Notes under the pieces: generated by a model
Database searches by the model: none
What the model saw: only the letters and a program-made list of their open reading frames with translations
What the model was told of the DNA's origin: nothing
Position numbers and translations under genes: made by a program
NCBI RefSeq assembly: GCF_020921035.1
Contig: NC_063155.1
Location: 22,437,294-22,501,293 of the forward strand
Direction of reading: 5' to 3'
Source of the DNA: Rhodamnia argentea
Lineage: Eukaryota; Streptophyta; Magnoliopsida; Myrtales; Myrtaceae
Length of the DNA: 64,000 bases
Shown: piece after piece, positions 34,828 to 47,855 of the stretch
Layout: the number at the start of each line of letters is the position of its first letter
Position numbering within the stretch: the first letter of the stretch is position 1

Positions 34828-36356
34828 ATGGAGATCGTGGATTCTCATAACATCACCGCCACAAGCATCCACCTGAGCGCTCCCGCGAGCCCAGACGAGA
34901 GCAGCTTCGAAGGCTTGCTCTTCCACAGTGCCCCCGGGAGCCCCAAGACTGAGCCCCCCACTCCTAGAGCCTCCTCCAACGACGGCGGGGACTTCCAGTT
35001 CGAGACCAGTCGCCAGTTCGACGACATCGCTCTTGAGAACCCCACGAAACGACAACAGCATGAGCGGCGGGAAGAACCACAACCACGAGAGAGCCCACGC
35101 GAGCGACCTTGCATGGCATTCGCGGACGAGCTCTTCTGCGACGGGAAGGTCAAGCCGCTGAAGCTCCCGCCGCGGCTCCAGAACAACGGCGGCGACGGGT
35201 CACGGGTTCAGACGCCGGTGGCTTCCCCGACGTCGTCTCCGCGTTATGCTGGCGTGAGGAAACGGCTCGCGAGGCAGAAGAGCTTGTGGGACGACGGATT
35301 CGACCCGTTCGAGGTTGCGCTGGAGCGGGTGAGGGCGGAGGAGAGAGATTCCAGCCGCCGTAGGAGCAGGTCTATGTCTCCGTTCAGGGGATTTGGCGGC
35401 GTAAGTGGCGACGGCGACAAGGTGGTGGGGATGAGGTCCAGTGAATCGACTCGGTGGACTCTGCGGGGGAGCGCCAGGGAAGAGAGTGCCGAAGCCGGCG
35501 TGCGGTTCTGGAGGGCTAAAAAGAAGGTGGAGCCCGTGGAGCAATTCGACCCTGCCCATGAGAAGGACACCCAAACGGGCTCCCTTGAAGAAGAAAAACA
35601 GGTAGTTCTCTTCTATTTAACCAAATTGAACATTGAGATTCTTCATTTTGTATGAAGTTTGGTGTCTGAGCAATACTAGTAACAATCGGTGACCCGCGTC
35701 ATCCGTAATCGGGCAATGCCGACTATAGAAAACGCCTCGAAGTGGCATAATAAGTTGCATTTCTAGGAGCCCGAATTCACGCGATTCCTCAAAGGCATCC
35801 TGAGTCTTAACCAACTAGATTAGATAATAAATCTTTTCATTAGGAGTGTAGTTACCCAACAACGCTTTGACTGCTTTCTACTCGTATCTTGCAGAGGCAA
35901 AGGAAGCTGGCGTTGGCAGAGCCGAGAGGAGCAGACTTCGCAAGGAGATTGAGGCTGGTGAAGATGGACACCCATGCAAATCCATGCAAGCCAACCACGA
36001 CCGCTCTCCCAGGACCAGAAGCCACAAGCACACCCGATCAGGGGAAAGAAAATGGAGGAGGGTCTGTCAACTGCATCCCAAGAGAATCGAAGAGGCAGAG
36101 GATAAAGAAGTTCCTCCTGAGGAGCACGTCGCTGGGGAGAGAACTCGGGACGAAGGAGAAGGGGGGAGATGGTTCCGCATCGGCTGAACCAGTGAGCAAA
36201 CCGAACATCTTGAGAAGATTGAGCTTCAGGTCAACAGGGTCGAAGCAGTCGGGCCACGAAGTGAGCACAGTGGGTCAGATGACGCTCGTCCGTTACAGGC
36301 CCAGAATGCTGCTTTGTCTGGGCTATGGGGTCCAGAGCTCCGTGCATGTCGGGTGA
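34828..36356 (+). CDS. DUF1645 family protein
   Basis: Two exons, 34828-35601 and 35895-36356, with a GT-AG intron at 35602-35894, give 411 residues. The family is plant-specific and of unknown biochemical function. The fit rests on FHSAPGSP near the N-terminus (about residues 32-39), the core FADELFCDGKVKPLKLPPRL (about 98-117), a Ser/Pro segment SPRYAGVRKRLARQKS, DPFEVALERVRAEE, and SRSMSPFRGF. The protein is rich in Ser, Pro, Arg and Glu and probably disordered. It has no signal peptide or membrane span. The basic C-terminal half (ESKRQRIKKFLLRS, then SKPNILRRLSF) may be a nuclear signal or membrane-association region. Membrane-associated kinase regulators have a similar GKxxPLxLPPRL motif and are the main alternative. 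The gene converges with the F-box gene 0.6 kb away. Confidence 0.82.
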
Positions 36357-36969
36357 AGCTTGCACTCCTGTGCTGAACAGTGCTGGCTCAGCTTTCATGG
36401 CATCTGTTCTTTTTTGGGTGAATTCAGACTCATCTTGAATGTGATCTTTTGTGTTATCAACTCCACCTCAGTTTAAGGTGGAAATCTTTTGTTCAGTAGG
36501 AACGCGTACAGCTGTTGATTCTATGAACTGTTCTCAGAGGTTTTTATTTCTCTGTCATTGTATGAAAAGCCCAGCCATTGCAATGGAGGAACGAAAGGTG
36601 TTATAAATTTTCCATCAGTTGGTATCTATTCAGGTTGATTCGTTTTGCTAGGATTGGAACAACAAAAGTCACATTTTGTTCAAGAGAAGGCAAAAGTCAC
36701 ATTTTATTCCTTCATTTGTATATGCTACATCATGTATCCATCAATAAAGAAAGCGATTCGCCGGAATTGCTGAGATGCAAATTAATCTCCAATCATCGTG
36801 GAGAGGGGGGAGAAAAAGAACTTTCGCATTCATCCAACTGACTGAGTTTCAGCTTCTATCGAGCCACTTTCGCTGAGTAAAAATATTCAACAGAGCTCTC
36901 CTTGAATGGGGGGAACCGTTCCATAATTATCCTCGCCGTGTGCTCAAAGCAGGCTGTTGGGGACATAAC
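36357..36969. other. Convergent spacer between DUF1645 and F-box genes
   Basis: It should contain both 3' UTRs. The minus-strand end near 36970 is taken up by the last F-box exon. No other gene or structure seen. Confidence 0.5.
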
Positions 36970-39888
36970 CTATTCTAGTAGTCCAGTTGGCCAGATCCGC
37001 TTCCACGCAGAAATCTCGTCGTCGGTCCTGAGCTTTCTGATTCCTCCATAGAATCCGTCGACCTCGTTCCCTTCCTCCCTGTGGTTTCGCCTGTCTATGG
37101 TTGTGCGACTCCACCGCGACCCTGCTGAATACTGATTGAATTCCAGAACCACAGCATCTGTTTGCCAAATCATCAATCAACTGTCAGGTCATCCATAAAG
37201 AACTAATAGATGAAGCGGTATTGTTTTATGGAGCATCACTGTAAGCAGATTGAAATAATTAAGCATGGTTTCCGAGGCAAATATTTCTCTGATGCATTTC
37301 GCCCCAGAATGCATCCTCCATTTATCGTGACCAAAATCCACGAAAAATGCCTAGTGAAGATAGTGAATTGACAAAGTGCAGTCGACTTTCTTATGTTCTT
37401 AGCTGTTTATTGGATCTTATCAGAAAGAATCAGTTGTTTAGGATCTGTTTGGATGGCGTATGAACACAGGAACATCGAAGAAAACTATACCGATCATTAT
37501 AACAATATCAGCGCCACAAATCCACGAGATTCCAACTTGAGTAGAAACAAAAGTCTTAAAGAGAGAAAAAGGTTGAATCTTTCGACATGGTCGGCCATCA
37601 ATATTCCACTCAGACACAACTTATCGCGTTGTTGGTCAAAAGCTTGACACCCTGATAATTATTTGTCAAGGGCGCCAATCAAAACTAGCCCAAAAGGGAG
37701 GGTGGTCCATCCATTGGAAAGATGAGAATCGAGAAAGCTACCCGAGAAGCCGAGACATCGGTCTATTTCTCTGAAAGTTTTAGCTTTATGATCATCTTCT
37801 CATCCACATCTTTGAAAGCTTCTCCCATTTAATGAAAGGTTTCACTGAAAAACTTTTCGTCCTTTAATAGTTTCTTTCTCCTAGATATTGTTTTCAAAGG
37901 GGTCATTTTGAGAAGTGGTGGTGTCTGGTGCTGATTTCGCCAACACAACACATAGGAATCGGGTTCCACTGCAGAAAAAAGAGCACTAAATGATGAACTC
38001 ACCGCTGCTAAGGCAACGGCAGTAGTTTTCGTTCCTGTCACATGATTCCAGATGACCGACGACGCCGTACCACCAACCTGCAATATGTGTGACGACATTC
38101 GGTCATGTACATTGCCATTCAGAATCTGCCTCGGCAAGACAGGATGCAGTTGAATATTGTACTACAATGACCAAGTGGAAGGATTTAGACTAGAAGAGCC
38201 CGATGGACCCAAGGCAATTAGAACTAGTAATCTCAGAATTAGGTAGAATGAATTCGGATTCTAATTTCAAGTCTGGGGTAGTGTGGTAACATGATGAAGG
38301 TTGAAAAGATCCTATTTGATGGAGCTTGGCACAGCATAGAGATGCAGTTAGCTTGTTTGTCCTTGCCATCTAAATAAGTATAGTAGCTAGGAATGGGATC
38401 TCTTTTTTCTTCTTGTAAGTTTTTTCGAAAATCTATGTTTACTTCACTTACCAGTGACAAATACCCAAGAAAGAAAAGAATGAACGATCAAATGAAACGA
38501 GCCCAAACAATCTACTAATATATAGACTTAACTTCTCAGCAGAAAGTTGATGCAGTGAGACTGAAAACTAAAGCTTTGGATGAAACAATATACCATATGG
38601 AAACTCTTTGTTTCTTCTCCACTGAATCTCCACATGGTCACCAGGGCACAGATCCTTCAAACAATCGGACAAATGAAGGTCGTGTGGAGAAGTATCGACC
38701 GGAGGGGACCTCAGCCTTTCCCACGTCACCCCGGTCTCCAGCGCCATCGCCCTCCTTCCATGCGGGGGATACCTGCAAGAACCAAAGTCCAAATGATCCA
38801 ACCACTCAGGCGGCTAAATGAATTAAGGAATTAAATATTCCAGGAACACAAGAACCAACAAGATATACAGTAGGAATATGTCGATTAAGCAAGCGTTGGA
38901 ATTATTCATGGACATGTTTGAAGGAGGTATCATATCATCAGCAATTTACCTGGCTCTGAAGGTGTCGGTTTGAAAATCATAGCTGAGCTCAGCATCATAG
39001 CAAGACAACATAAACCCAGCATGCCCGTTCTGCAAAAATTGCAACATCAAAAAATTCTAAGAGGAGATCACAAAGAAAACAGAACAGAAGCTTCGACTGA
39101 ATCGCAGGGCAAAATAGGACAGTAGTTAGCACAGAATAAGAATAGAATGAGCAAGACAACTGAATCTAACAATTTGCATAAGCAAACTCAAGCATATCAA
39201 CAGCCTTGGAAATTTCGAAATCAACATATGAAGCAGTATCCAATACCTCACGGTTATAGACTTGAGCAGGGAACCAGAACCTCCCAGTCTCAAGTGCAAT
39301 ATACCAAGACATGACCGATGAATCATGTGGCAGAGAACACGTCCGGTCTTGACCGATATTGATCCTCTCACCAGCCCATGAACAAGGCCAGACGAGAGAA
39401 AACAACCTCAACAACCCCTTTTGCTTCCCTTGATTTGAATCACCATTATCCCTCCTTGAAGCAAGGCCCAATTGCCACACCTTAGAAGCTGATGGACCAA
39501 CCACTCTGTCCCATTTCTGCTTCATGTGCTTGTCCCAGAAATAGTCACTCCTGCACCTATCTCTCAAAGCCGTGCACACGCCAGACATGCTCAAGAGCCC
39601 ATCCGGCGGGAGCTTCTCGAGAATGCATTCCAGAGCGAGCTCCGGCAAGTCCAACAGCGGCGACACTCCTCCTTTGGACTCCTCTGCATTGTCTGCTCCT
39701 GAAGCTGGACTCATCTTCTCCTTCACGGACAATCTCAGGGGCCGAACGGGAACAGGACTACGGTGGCGATCGAGGACCAGAGAGACACGGAAGCATGTCC
39801 GCCGCGAAGAGAGAATCTTGAGAGGGCGGGACTTCAATAAAAGGAGGAGGAAGGAGAGGGAGGAGGTGACCAAGAAGCAAATAAGCAT
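36970..39888 (-). CDS. F-box protein with N-terminal membrane segment
   Basis: Five minus-strand exons: 39888-39247, 39029-38950, 38772-38594, 38077-38003 and 37157-36970. All joins are GT-AG and in frame, giving 387 residues. The first ATG is at 39888; the longer frame starts at TTG. Residues 1 to about 20 ([20 protein letters not shown]) form a hydrophobic anchor. The F-box is at about 78-122 ([20 protein letters not shown] to [10 protein letters not shown]) and would bind SKP1/ASK in an SCF ubiquitin ligase. The C-terminal half is the plant-specific region of this subfamily, with [40 protein letters not shown] and [12 protein letters not shown]. It probably recognises the substrate, which is unknown. 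It resembles Arabidopsis At2g26850-type proteins from memory, and the membrane-anchored N-terminus is a feature of that group. Confidence 0.92.
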
Positions 39889-42800
39889 CACAGAGGAGGT
39901 TGAATCGAATGCCCTTCTTGTAGGGTCAGATGTCAAAGTTAGGCATAAATGATAAGCCTGAAAAAGATGAACTAGAAGGAAACTTGCTCTCTCTTTCTTG
40001 TGCCGTGATGAGTACCCTTTATATCAAGAGACATTACAGTGTGGCGATCTTGCAAGAATGTGGAATCTTATTGGGTGATCTTGCAGAAATGTGGCATCTT
40101 ACTGGCTTGATGACACCCACCAACCCCACAAGTAGGGCCTTTACTAGTATAATAATTCTGGGAATGTGTCGACGTTCGCACGCGTTTCACACGTCAAAGA
40201 AGAAAAACTTAGGTAGGAAGTTGCCTCGTACCAAGTCCTGAATCGAGGAAGCTAAGCAAGAAGAGGTCCTCCCTCTATAATAAAGTCAGAATGGCAGCCG
40301 ACTTTTAAATGCTATGAACATGATTAGCGGAATCAATAATCAATTATAGTGTATAAAATCTTCCTTTAGTCACATGTATCTTCTGTCGGACATGGTCTGA
40401 ACAAGAGGTGATCATGTGCTTTGCAACTTCCAAGCCTGTACATCCAAAGACCTTCCGAGCTCGTTCGTCCAAGCCCGCGCGGGTCCTTAATAAATTCTCG
40501 GGCGCGGCCAGTCTAAACCCGCTTAGGATATGTGCGTGTATAGTCTTGGATAAGGGTAATAAGCCGATCCTAGGCCAGTTCCACGTACTGATCGAGTCCC
40601 ATATGAACCGGGCAACGTGAACAAATGCGTGGAGTCGTAATTGATTCGCACCTTTACATAGGCAAGAGCTCCATATAAGCATTAGTCTTGATGAAATACA
40701 CACACACAGTCTCTCTCTCTCTCTCTCTCTCTCTCCCATCTAGTAAAAGATCGGACGGGCTTTGGGTTGAGTGAATCCATTAGAGCATGTGCAAGATAGA
40801 GCTGATGTCCCTTTCGAAGCACATGAAAAATCTCAAAGGAGGGATGCAGATGAGGCAAAAGCAAGTCCAGGTGCAGAGACCCATATCTCCCATTGTCTCC
40901 AAGATCTTTGAAATGTCTAACGTGGGAGTCCCCAAAGAAGTGCTTTGAAGCATCATGGCGAGTGACATCGTGCCATTTTAGGCGCAATCCCACCACCGAA
41001 CGATTCCATCTTTTCGCAAGCTAAGAACCAAAGTACAATAATACAGTACACGTATACATCTGCAGATGTAAAATACAAGTTTGGGCTTAGAGAATGTACA
41101 AAACTTGAAGGAGTGGGGTCATTCGGACGCTTTATAGTCCAAACGGAACTCCTCCTCCTCCTCCGCCGTTGGGGACGCTTTCGGTGAGGCAAATCGACGA
41201 ACACGTAGCCGACATTGTAAGATGGGGGATCGGTTCCTTGGACGAACGTATCTCGAGAAAATCTCTTGGGGGCAAATTTCTGTCGTGGGTCGGGTATTTT
41301 TATAATATATATATGTACGAGCAACTTTATGCCTTCTTTATTATCTAGAGGAATATGAAAACTTTACGTTGCCGACGAATTTGCGAATGGAAGATGGTGC
41401 GAAATCGAGATGGTTGATAGCAGACCCGCTTTCACCGTGGCAAAAGGAACGAGCCTTCAAATTTTTTAGGGATTAGTACAATGAAAAGTTACAAAGACTG
41501 TCATGAAAATATAATTGAAACTTAAATTGCAAAAAAGTGCAATCAAATCTTACAACTTGCCAAATTCATGCAATTCCTTTTGTTTACTCCCTTCGGAAGG
41601 AAAATGCTTGCATGTTTTTATTTATTTATTAATTTCTCTATCCTACGTGACAATAATGCGCATAAAATGAAGTCGTTTTAAAAAATGAGTTAGAAAGAGG
41701 GCCTGGTGGACCTCGCACCTGGGGCCCAAAGACCCCCGCCACCATTCCTCCACCATCACCGGTGCAGAGGGTTCGTCGCCTGGTTTCTAACTCCTTTTTT
41801 TTTTTTTTTAAATAGCTTATTTTTAATTTAATTTAAATAAAATTTAGCTTGACATTTCGTATTTTAGCCATGTTATCACCACTTGTAAGAGAGAAAATAT
41901 TATAAAAAGACAAAGTCAGCATTTTCAGTTAGTCAAGTTGGACGGGGTTAACATAAGAACTCGATTGCACAAATTTGATAAGTTTTAGGACTTGATTGCA
42001 CTTTTTATAAATTTTAATGCATATTTACACTTTGGTAACAAGTTTTAAGATTTCTAGCACACTTTATCTTAATTTTCAATTATTTGCGATTGACCCCAAG
42101 AAAGACACACTTCATCGGATCTTCGAGTTGGTAAGTGTTGTGGTGGCGACGACGGCTGCGTGGACGCAATCGCCGCCAGCCCTCATGCATCGACCTTTGG
42201 TCGTATTATTGGGTAATTAATAAGGGGACCATTATTAAACATATGGACGCTGATTAATACAATTGATAACTACTCATTCGATTTCGAAACGCGGTCCATC
42301 TGCGTCGTCTTATCCGATTTGTTAATGTTTGAAAAAGCTAGAAGAAGCTTTTTATCACTCGACTGTTAATGTCAAGCAAATTCTCTTAGGGCAATCCCTT
42401 ACATGATTGGGACTTTTACGATGTGATTAAGAGACCATCTTTATCGTAAGAAATCAATCTATTGACCCCTTCCATTTTCCGTGGACGCGATCGAGATAAT
42501 ATCTTTATTCGTCGAGCGATTTCAGAAATCTTTAGGGTCGTAATTCCTCTTTGGCAAGCGATGCCATGCGAGACCGAGATTCTATTCGCAAAATTGAGGA
42601 AGCCTATTCCAAACGTTCGAGACATGTAGGATCATGAGTACACATGGCAATCTCAGAATGTAAATAGGGGTATGCTATTTTTAATAGACTTGAGAGATGA
42701 ACTTCGCATGATATCACATAAGGAGTGTGAGTTTGGTCAAGACTGTCGGGGATCGATCGATAAAGTCGAGGGATAACGACACTTTAAAGGAGAAAATGAC

Positions 42801-44600
42801 ACTAGAAGTGCCGTAATTTTTGTATAGCCCTCATTTTGGTGCAAAAAATTTTTGCCGGATTCCTTGAGTGCCACCTTTTTTAAAAGAACTATCACTTGGG
42901 TGTAGTTGCAGTTTTGGGATGCCGGACAACCGACATGGTAATATTTTATCAATTTTTCTCGATCGGTTGGAAGAGTTGTATAATTATGTTTTTTATGGGG
43001 TGGGTGTATTTTTAGTTAATTGTCTAATTGAGTTCATTTGCGTCGGCCATGTCATGTCTGTTAATTTAATAAAGATTTTGAGGTTCACCTTGTTAATTTT
43101 CAGTCAAAATTAGCCACAGTGACCTCAATGAAAAGAGAAAAAAAATTGGTAATATTAAAAAATTCTCTCTCTAAAAAAATACAAATGATTTAGAACTAAA
43201 TTAGCATCAATGCAATAAGTTGAAGACTTTTTTTAAGACTTTTTTCCTTTCCATATTAGCGTTGTAGTGTCTCTTGAAATGATGCCGTGCCAACATAGAC
43301 ATATGGGACGATAAGATTGTCCAAATCGGCACTCTCTCCCTTTCCTTATAGCTCAATACCAAAACTGAGATGACATGATTTTCACTTGGCAAGCAAGTCA
43401 CGCTAGTAATACGACTAAGCTCTTGCAAAATAAGCAAGCCACCAATAAAATCACACGACACAACAACATCAAGTGGAGGCCTTGCACCGAGCCAAATTTG
43501 AAAAGTTAACTTACCTTATCGAATAAAAAAGAAAATTAAAACATGAAATAACTATTAAACGGCTCAAAGTTTAAAACATGAAATAACTTAATGAGTGGTT
43601 TACAACTCTCTCTACTTTTCAAACAAAACACGGAGAGAAAAATTAGGAGCAAGTGGCTCCAGGATCTATACGCGTTTCATCTATATTCTTATTTGAATGA
43701 CTGTTAAAGAATCATCGCCTTCTGTTATAATTCATTGATCGCAACTTGTTATAAGTTATACTTTAAACTTATCAGTCAGAATAGATTCTTCGATTTTTAA
43801 AATTTAGAACTGGATAAGTTCCCTATCGATTCGATTTCAGATCTCAGATCTTACTCTGACACCACCATGCTCAGCCTTAAGAAAGATAGCTAAGGCCCCC
43901 CAAGTTCATGAGGTACATGACCAAGTCAAACAGATGCCTTGTCTCCTAAAGTTGAGGCAACGCTTTCGATATCTTTATCTTCAACCTTCTTTTTTTCCTC
44001 TCCGAAATGATTAATCTTGTCTGGTCGGACGAAATTGTCAATTCAAAGCCATGTGATTTTGCATACAAGTGGCTCGATACAAAGGCTCTCTTCTTTTTCG
44101 CTCGACTCTCGTCCGGCGGGGTCCCGAGGCCCATTTCGTTGCGTCTCTCTCGGCATGCCAAGTGTCCCACTATCATCATCCGATCTCCAGAAATTGCTTG
44201 CATTTCACCCAATTCCCATGACAAGTGACCGCCAAATTAAGCTTTGAGAAAGGAGGGGCGGCAAAAAAAAAAGCAAGATCGAAAATAAAAAAAGGATCAA
44301 GTCACAAAAAAAAAAAAAATCAAACTATACCCACTTAACATATTTACTAAATTACTCACTAATCCCGTTGTCATTTATCTTCCGTTTTCGTCACCGAGAA
44401 CCAATAAAAAAACTGTTTGCGTGGACGGCGGAACTGATATGGTGCTTGCGTGGCTTAAGTGAAATAAAAACAACGTCGTTTTGACGGGAATATCATATGG
44501 TAGAGGGTAAATGTGTATCACTGGCTTAGATTTGACGTTTTTTATGTCACAAAAAAAAGGTTTAAGGAAAATGTATCATGACGAGTATAGTTTAGGGCTT
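39889..44600. other. Gene-poor repeat-rich region, left part
   Basis: The first few hundred bases are the F-box promoter side. A CT microsatellite lies at about 40711-40736. Minus-strand frames at 40344-41324 contain a small ORF near 41120-41205 ending in a Gly run and VPFGL, but I cannot place it. A pair of inverted aagtgcaatcaa-type sequences at about 41530 and 42010 suggests a fold-back element. The rest is AT-rich and without recognised genes. Confidence 0.45.
41525..42015. mobile_element. Possible fold-back element
   Basis: The left end, with caaaaaagtgcaatcaaatc then ttacaacttg, is roughly inverted at the right end, with gataagttttaggacttgat then tgcactttttat. A GC-rich patch (about 41700-41780) lies inside, as in other fold-back elements of this window. 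No target duplication could be fixed. Confidence 0.45.
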
Positions 44601-45097
44601 TGGGCATTAGGGGTGAGCAAGTCGGACCAACCAAACAGGGAACAACCCAAATCGGACCGAACCGGTGGTCCCCGTTCCTGGTTCTAGAGGTATAGAACTA
44701 GACCGGACCACTTTGACTAGGCCGGTCGATTTTAATTTATATTTTTTTGCATTTTCGAGGTCTCATACGATTGAGATTTGGATCATATGTTTATTTTGCA
44801 GCTTCTATTGTCATGACTCCACCCAACAATGTCGAATGCTACGTGTTACTGGATTGTGCTGGAAAATTCTATCATCTCACTTTTGTTTTAGGAAAAGAAT
44901 CTATTGTTTTAGAGTCATTTCTTCAAAAATAATGACCTTGATAATATTTGCTTGACTCCATTAGACCCCCTAGGAATCGAATTGGGCCGGCCGTCCAATC
45001 CCCGATTCCGAAAATTGAGAACCGGCACCACCGGTTCGATTTTCGATTCTCGAGGGAAATCGGATTGGATCGAGAACTACTCACTCTTATTGGACAT
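44600..45097. mobile_element. hAT-type MITE with imperfect 8-bp target duplication
   Basis: The element at 44608-45089 (482 bp) has left end taggggtgagca and right end actcactctta, inverted repeats that match at most positions. It is flanked by ttgggcat (44600-44607) and ttggacat (45090-45097), which match at 7 of 8 bases. The interior is rich in ggaccgaaccggttc-like motifs and has no coding content. The end type is the same as at 25743-26129. Confidence 0.75.
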
Positions 45098-47567
45098 CAT
45101 AAAAAAAGTTACAACTAAACTTAAAATTTTTGATGACCTTTTCCCTAATCTTTAAAAGAGCGGCCCATTAAAAGATAGAATTAGAACATGACTACAACTT
45201 TTGGGCAGCCCCTGATGGGTTTGGTTTCATGGGCCTCTCTAGTCATGTGGACTGGGATGCATTGCGTCAACATGTCACGTTTGAGGATGGACAATCTCTA
45301 CGAACCATTTACGTGGGCAAACAGACCGTGGACCACGCCGTCGTCTTTGACCAGTCTAATTGGCGAAAGACTATGATTCGCAAATTAAAAATCGATCGTA
45401 CGAATTCCAACCTTGATATGAAGAGCAAAATTGGGCGGCCGGAAATCGATTTCAAGTATCGTACGCACGCGATGCAGAATAACTAAACAATATGGGGTTG
45501 GCACTAGAATTGGATCGAATCGATCGATTATGGGCAGTTCCCAATTATTAGAATTTGTAATATGTGATTATTAATCTAGTTCCTATTCTAGGTTTGAATC
45601 GAATCACTCGGACCGAATCAATATTTTTTTTTAATATTGGCATACTAATGATACTCCATCACATTTTATCACACAGTTTGGGACTTTCACTAAGATTTTC
45701 ATTGGTTAAAGGTCCAAAATACTAAAAGAACGAGAGTCTAGACTATGCAATAAGCCAACGACACTTTTAATCTTACGAGAAATAGGAGAAGGAAAAGATA
45801 TCACCGCCGGTTCCTAAACTCACATCGTACTTGCCCACTCGAGTTCAAATTCGTAAGTGCCTCTGCGCCAGAAATTGGCCTCAATGATTGCTGCTTGCCT
45901 TTTGCAGCACCAAAATCGTACGTGCATGTACTGCAATAGCGCAATTTCTTGCCTTACAAACGTACGAAAGCCAGTTGATTCTCCAGTACAATGTTGTCGA
46001 AAGTACACACTTGTACTCAGGACTTTTTGCTTGAACGTGTGGGAATCGCAGGTGGTCAAATTTGCAGTACGCTCGGGCGTTAGTACCAGAGATCTTTTGG
46101 CTCCCCCCGCCTATTAAAGTTCAAGGAAATCCACGATCTGAAAGGCACAGTGTCGTCGTCTGGTGCATCCGCCGGAGATCACAGCGGGTTTTGGCCGAGG
46201 GCCCTACAGGAGCGACTTGAGATCACATGCGAGGCGCGGCGCGGCGCGGCGCGTCGGCACTCGGTATATGCCGTCGCCGCCGTGCATTGTGCCTGATGTG
46301 TTCTCAGGTCGCCCCTGCCGGGCCGTCCTCGGTTATTGGCCAACGGGATACGGCAAGGTTTAGCGACAAATCTTGGTTGGATTTGGGCTTCCTCCGGCAG
46401 GTAATCGGCACTCGGATCTTCGATAGTTAATATTGGGCTTTCGAAATTGTTGATTTTCGCTATGTATTCAGATGTACAAGGCGATGCTTCCAGACTTGTC
46501 AGGTTTCGCATGTTAGTAAAAATCCGTCAAGATTTTGTTAGCGAGTATTTCAAGGGATGCAAAGTTTACGATTTCTACGCTCTGTCTTGTTTCTCAATTG
46601 TTAGATTCAGATTCTCATTAAATGTTATATCTTGAGACATCCTAATTTGAGATTTGCAATAAAAATAGGGTTTTAATTAAATGGTTGTGATTGTAAATTT
46701 TTTTTATACGCTACGCTGTACGAAACAAGTATATCTATTTAAGATGTTACTGTGGTAGGTTGGGCAGTACCCCAGTTACTATTAATGAGGCTTATTGAAT
46801 AATGTTACGTCAAAATCCCTCGTGGTAGGGTTTGGAATCGATTGGGCAAATAATTTTGACTTTGACATGAGGTCCTCACCTTTCAAAACCCGTTTCGATT
46901 TTGATGGCGACAAGTAATGCGGAGACAGGTAGGCTTTCAATCAGTTTCAATCTCGGCCCACAAAATAAATGAAGGTATCATGCCGTCGAAATTTCAAACT
47001 GGCATATCCGTATCACACGTATCACAATTAATTTCATGAAAGATTTATCGAATTGATTCAACCATCTCAACCTGTCACACTCATTTACCTCTTATTAATT
47101 TCTCTATAATAAAAAAACTTCAAATCGGTACACTTGTACCATATTTTCTTAATAAAAATTCTGGATCTATCACAAATTTGGGGTTCATGTTTACTCCAGA
47201 TCGGTGCGCTTGTGCCACTAGTGCAACATATAAGCATGGTCTTTCAATAGAAGGAACCTATTTGACAATGGCCGTTCAAAATTGGAGACCTTGCTTGGCT
47301 TGGTTTTTTGCGGCTAATGACTTGAAAGGCCGCTCATACGTCTTTTTTTTTTTCTTCTCCGCCTAAGGATACCATTTCTTGCACGAGTGTAGGATTTTCC
47401 GTGACCCTAAAATTAAATTAGAGTAAATGTGGTACGGATGTATCTGCTTGGGGGTGGGGGGCTTGGGCGGTATTAATCTTAAAATAGAATAATCTCGTTG
47501 TTAAGCAATGATACGAGCTCTCTTATCAATAGACGGATGGAAAATTAAAGAGGTACACGATCCGGAT

Positions 47568-47610
<43 letters not shown>

Positions 47611-47850
47611 AGATACTTATCACCATTACATTGATCGTACTGTAAAGTATAAAGGGAGCGAAATTCGCACATAAAAGGACGATTATATTCCATTAACAAA
47701 GTCGCGAGTGTAAATATTTATCTTAGATTTCATTCGCATCTATGGGTCTTGGGCATGCTCTTGTTGGCAATTTGCCGAGCACGATCATAAGTTCAAGCCT
47801 TGCAGTAATCGAATATTGCCACATATCTGAATGAATTGCTAAACAAAAAG
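45098..47850. other. Gene-poor region, middle part
   Basis: No gene recognised. A short (GGCGC)n run lies at about 46231-46253 and a long (AT)n microsatellite at 47570-47608. The open frames at 45857-46117, 46163-46363 and 46179-46511 overlap on opposite strands and have no domain. Confidence 0.45.
47570..47608. repeat. (AT)n microsatellite
   Basis: About 19 uninterrupted AT units. It is likely to be length-variable between individuals. Confidence 0.95.
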
Positions 47851-47855
47851 AGATT

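Noticed and set aside
35200..35574. Minus-strand frames opposite DUF1645 exon 1
   Set aside because: Shadows of the coding strand, which carries recognisable family motifs.
40740..40980. Possible microRNA precursor
   Set aside because: Compared by eye with common plant miRNAs (156, 159, 164, 166, 167, 172, 390, 393, 396, 530): no match and no convincing long hairpin.
40682..41324. Minus-strand frames that might encode a small peptide ending in a Gly run and VPFGL
   Set aside because: No signal peptide or known peptide-hormone motif; too little support for a call.
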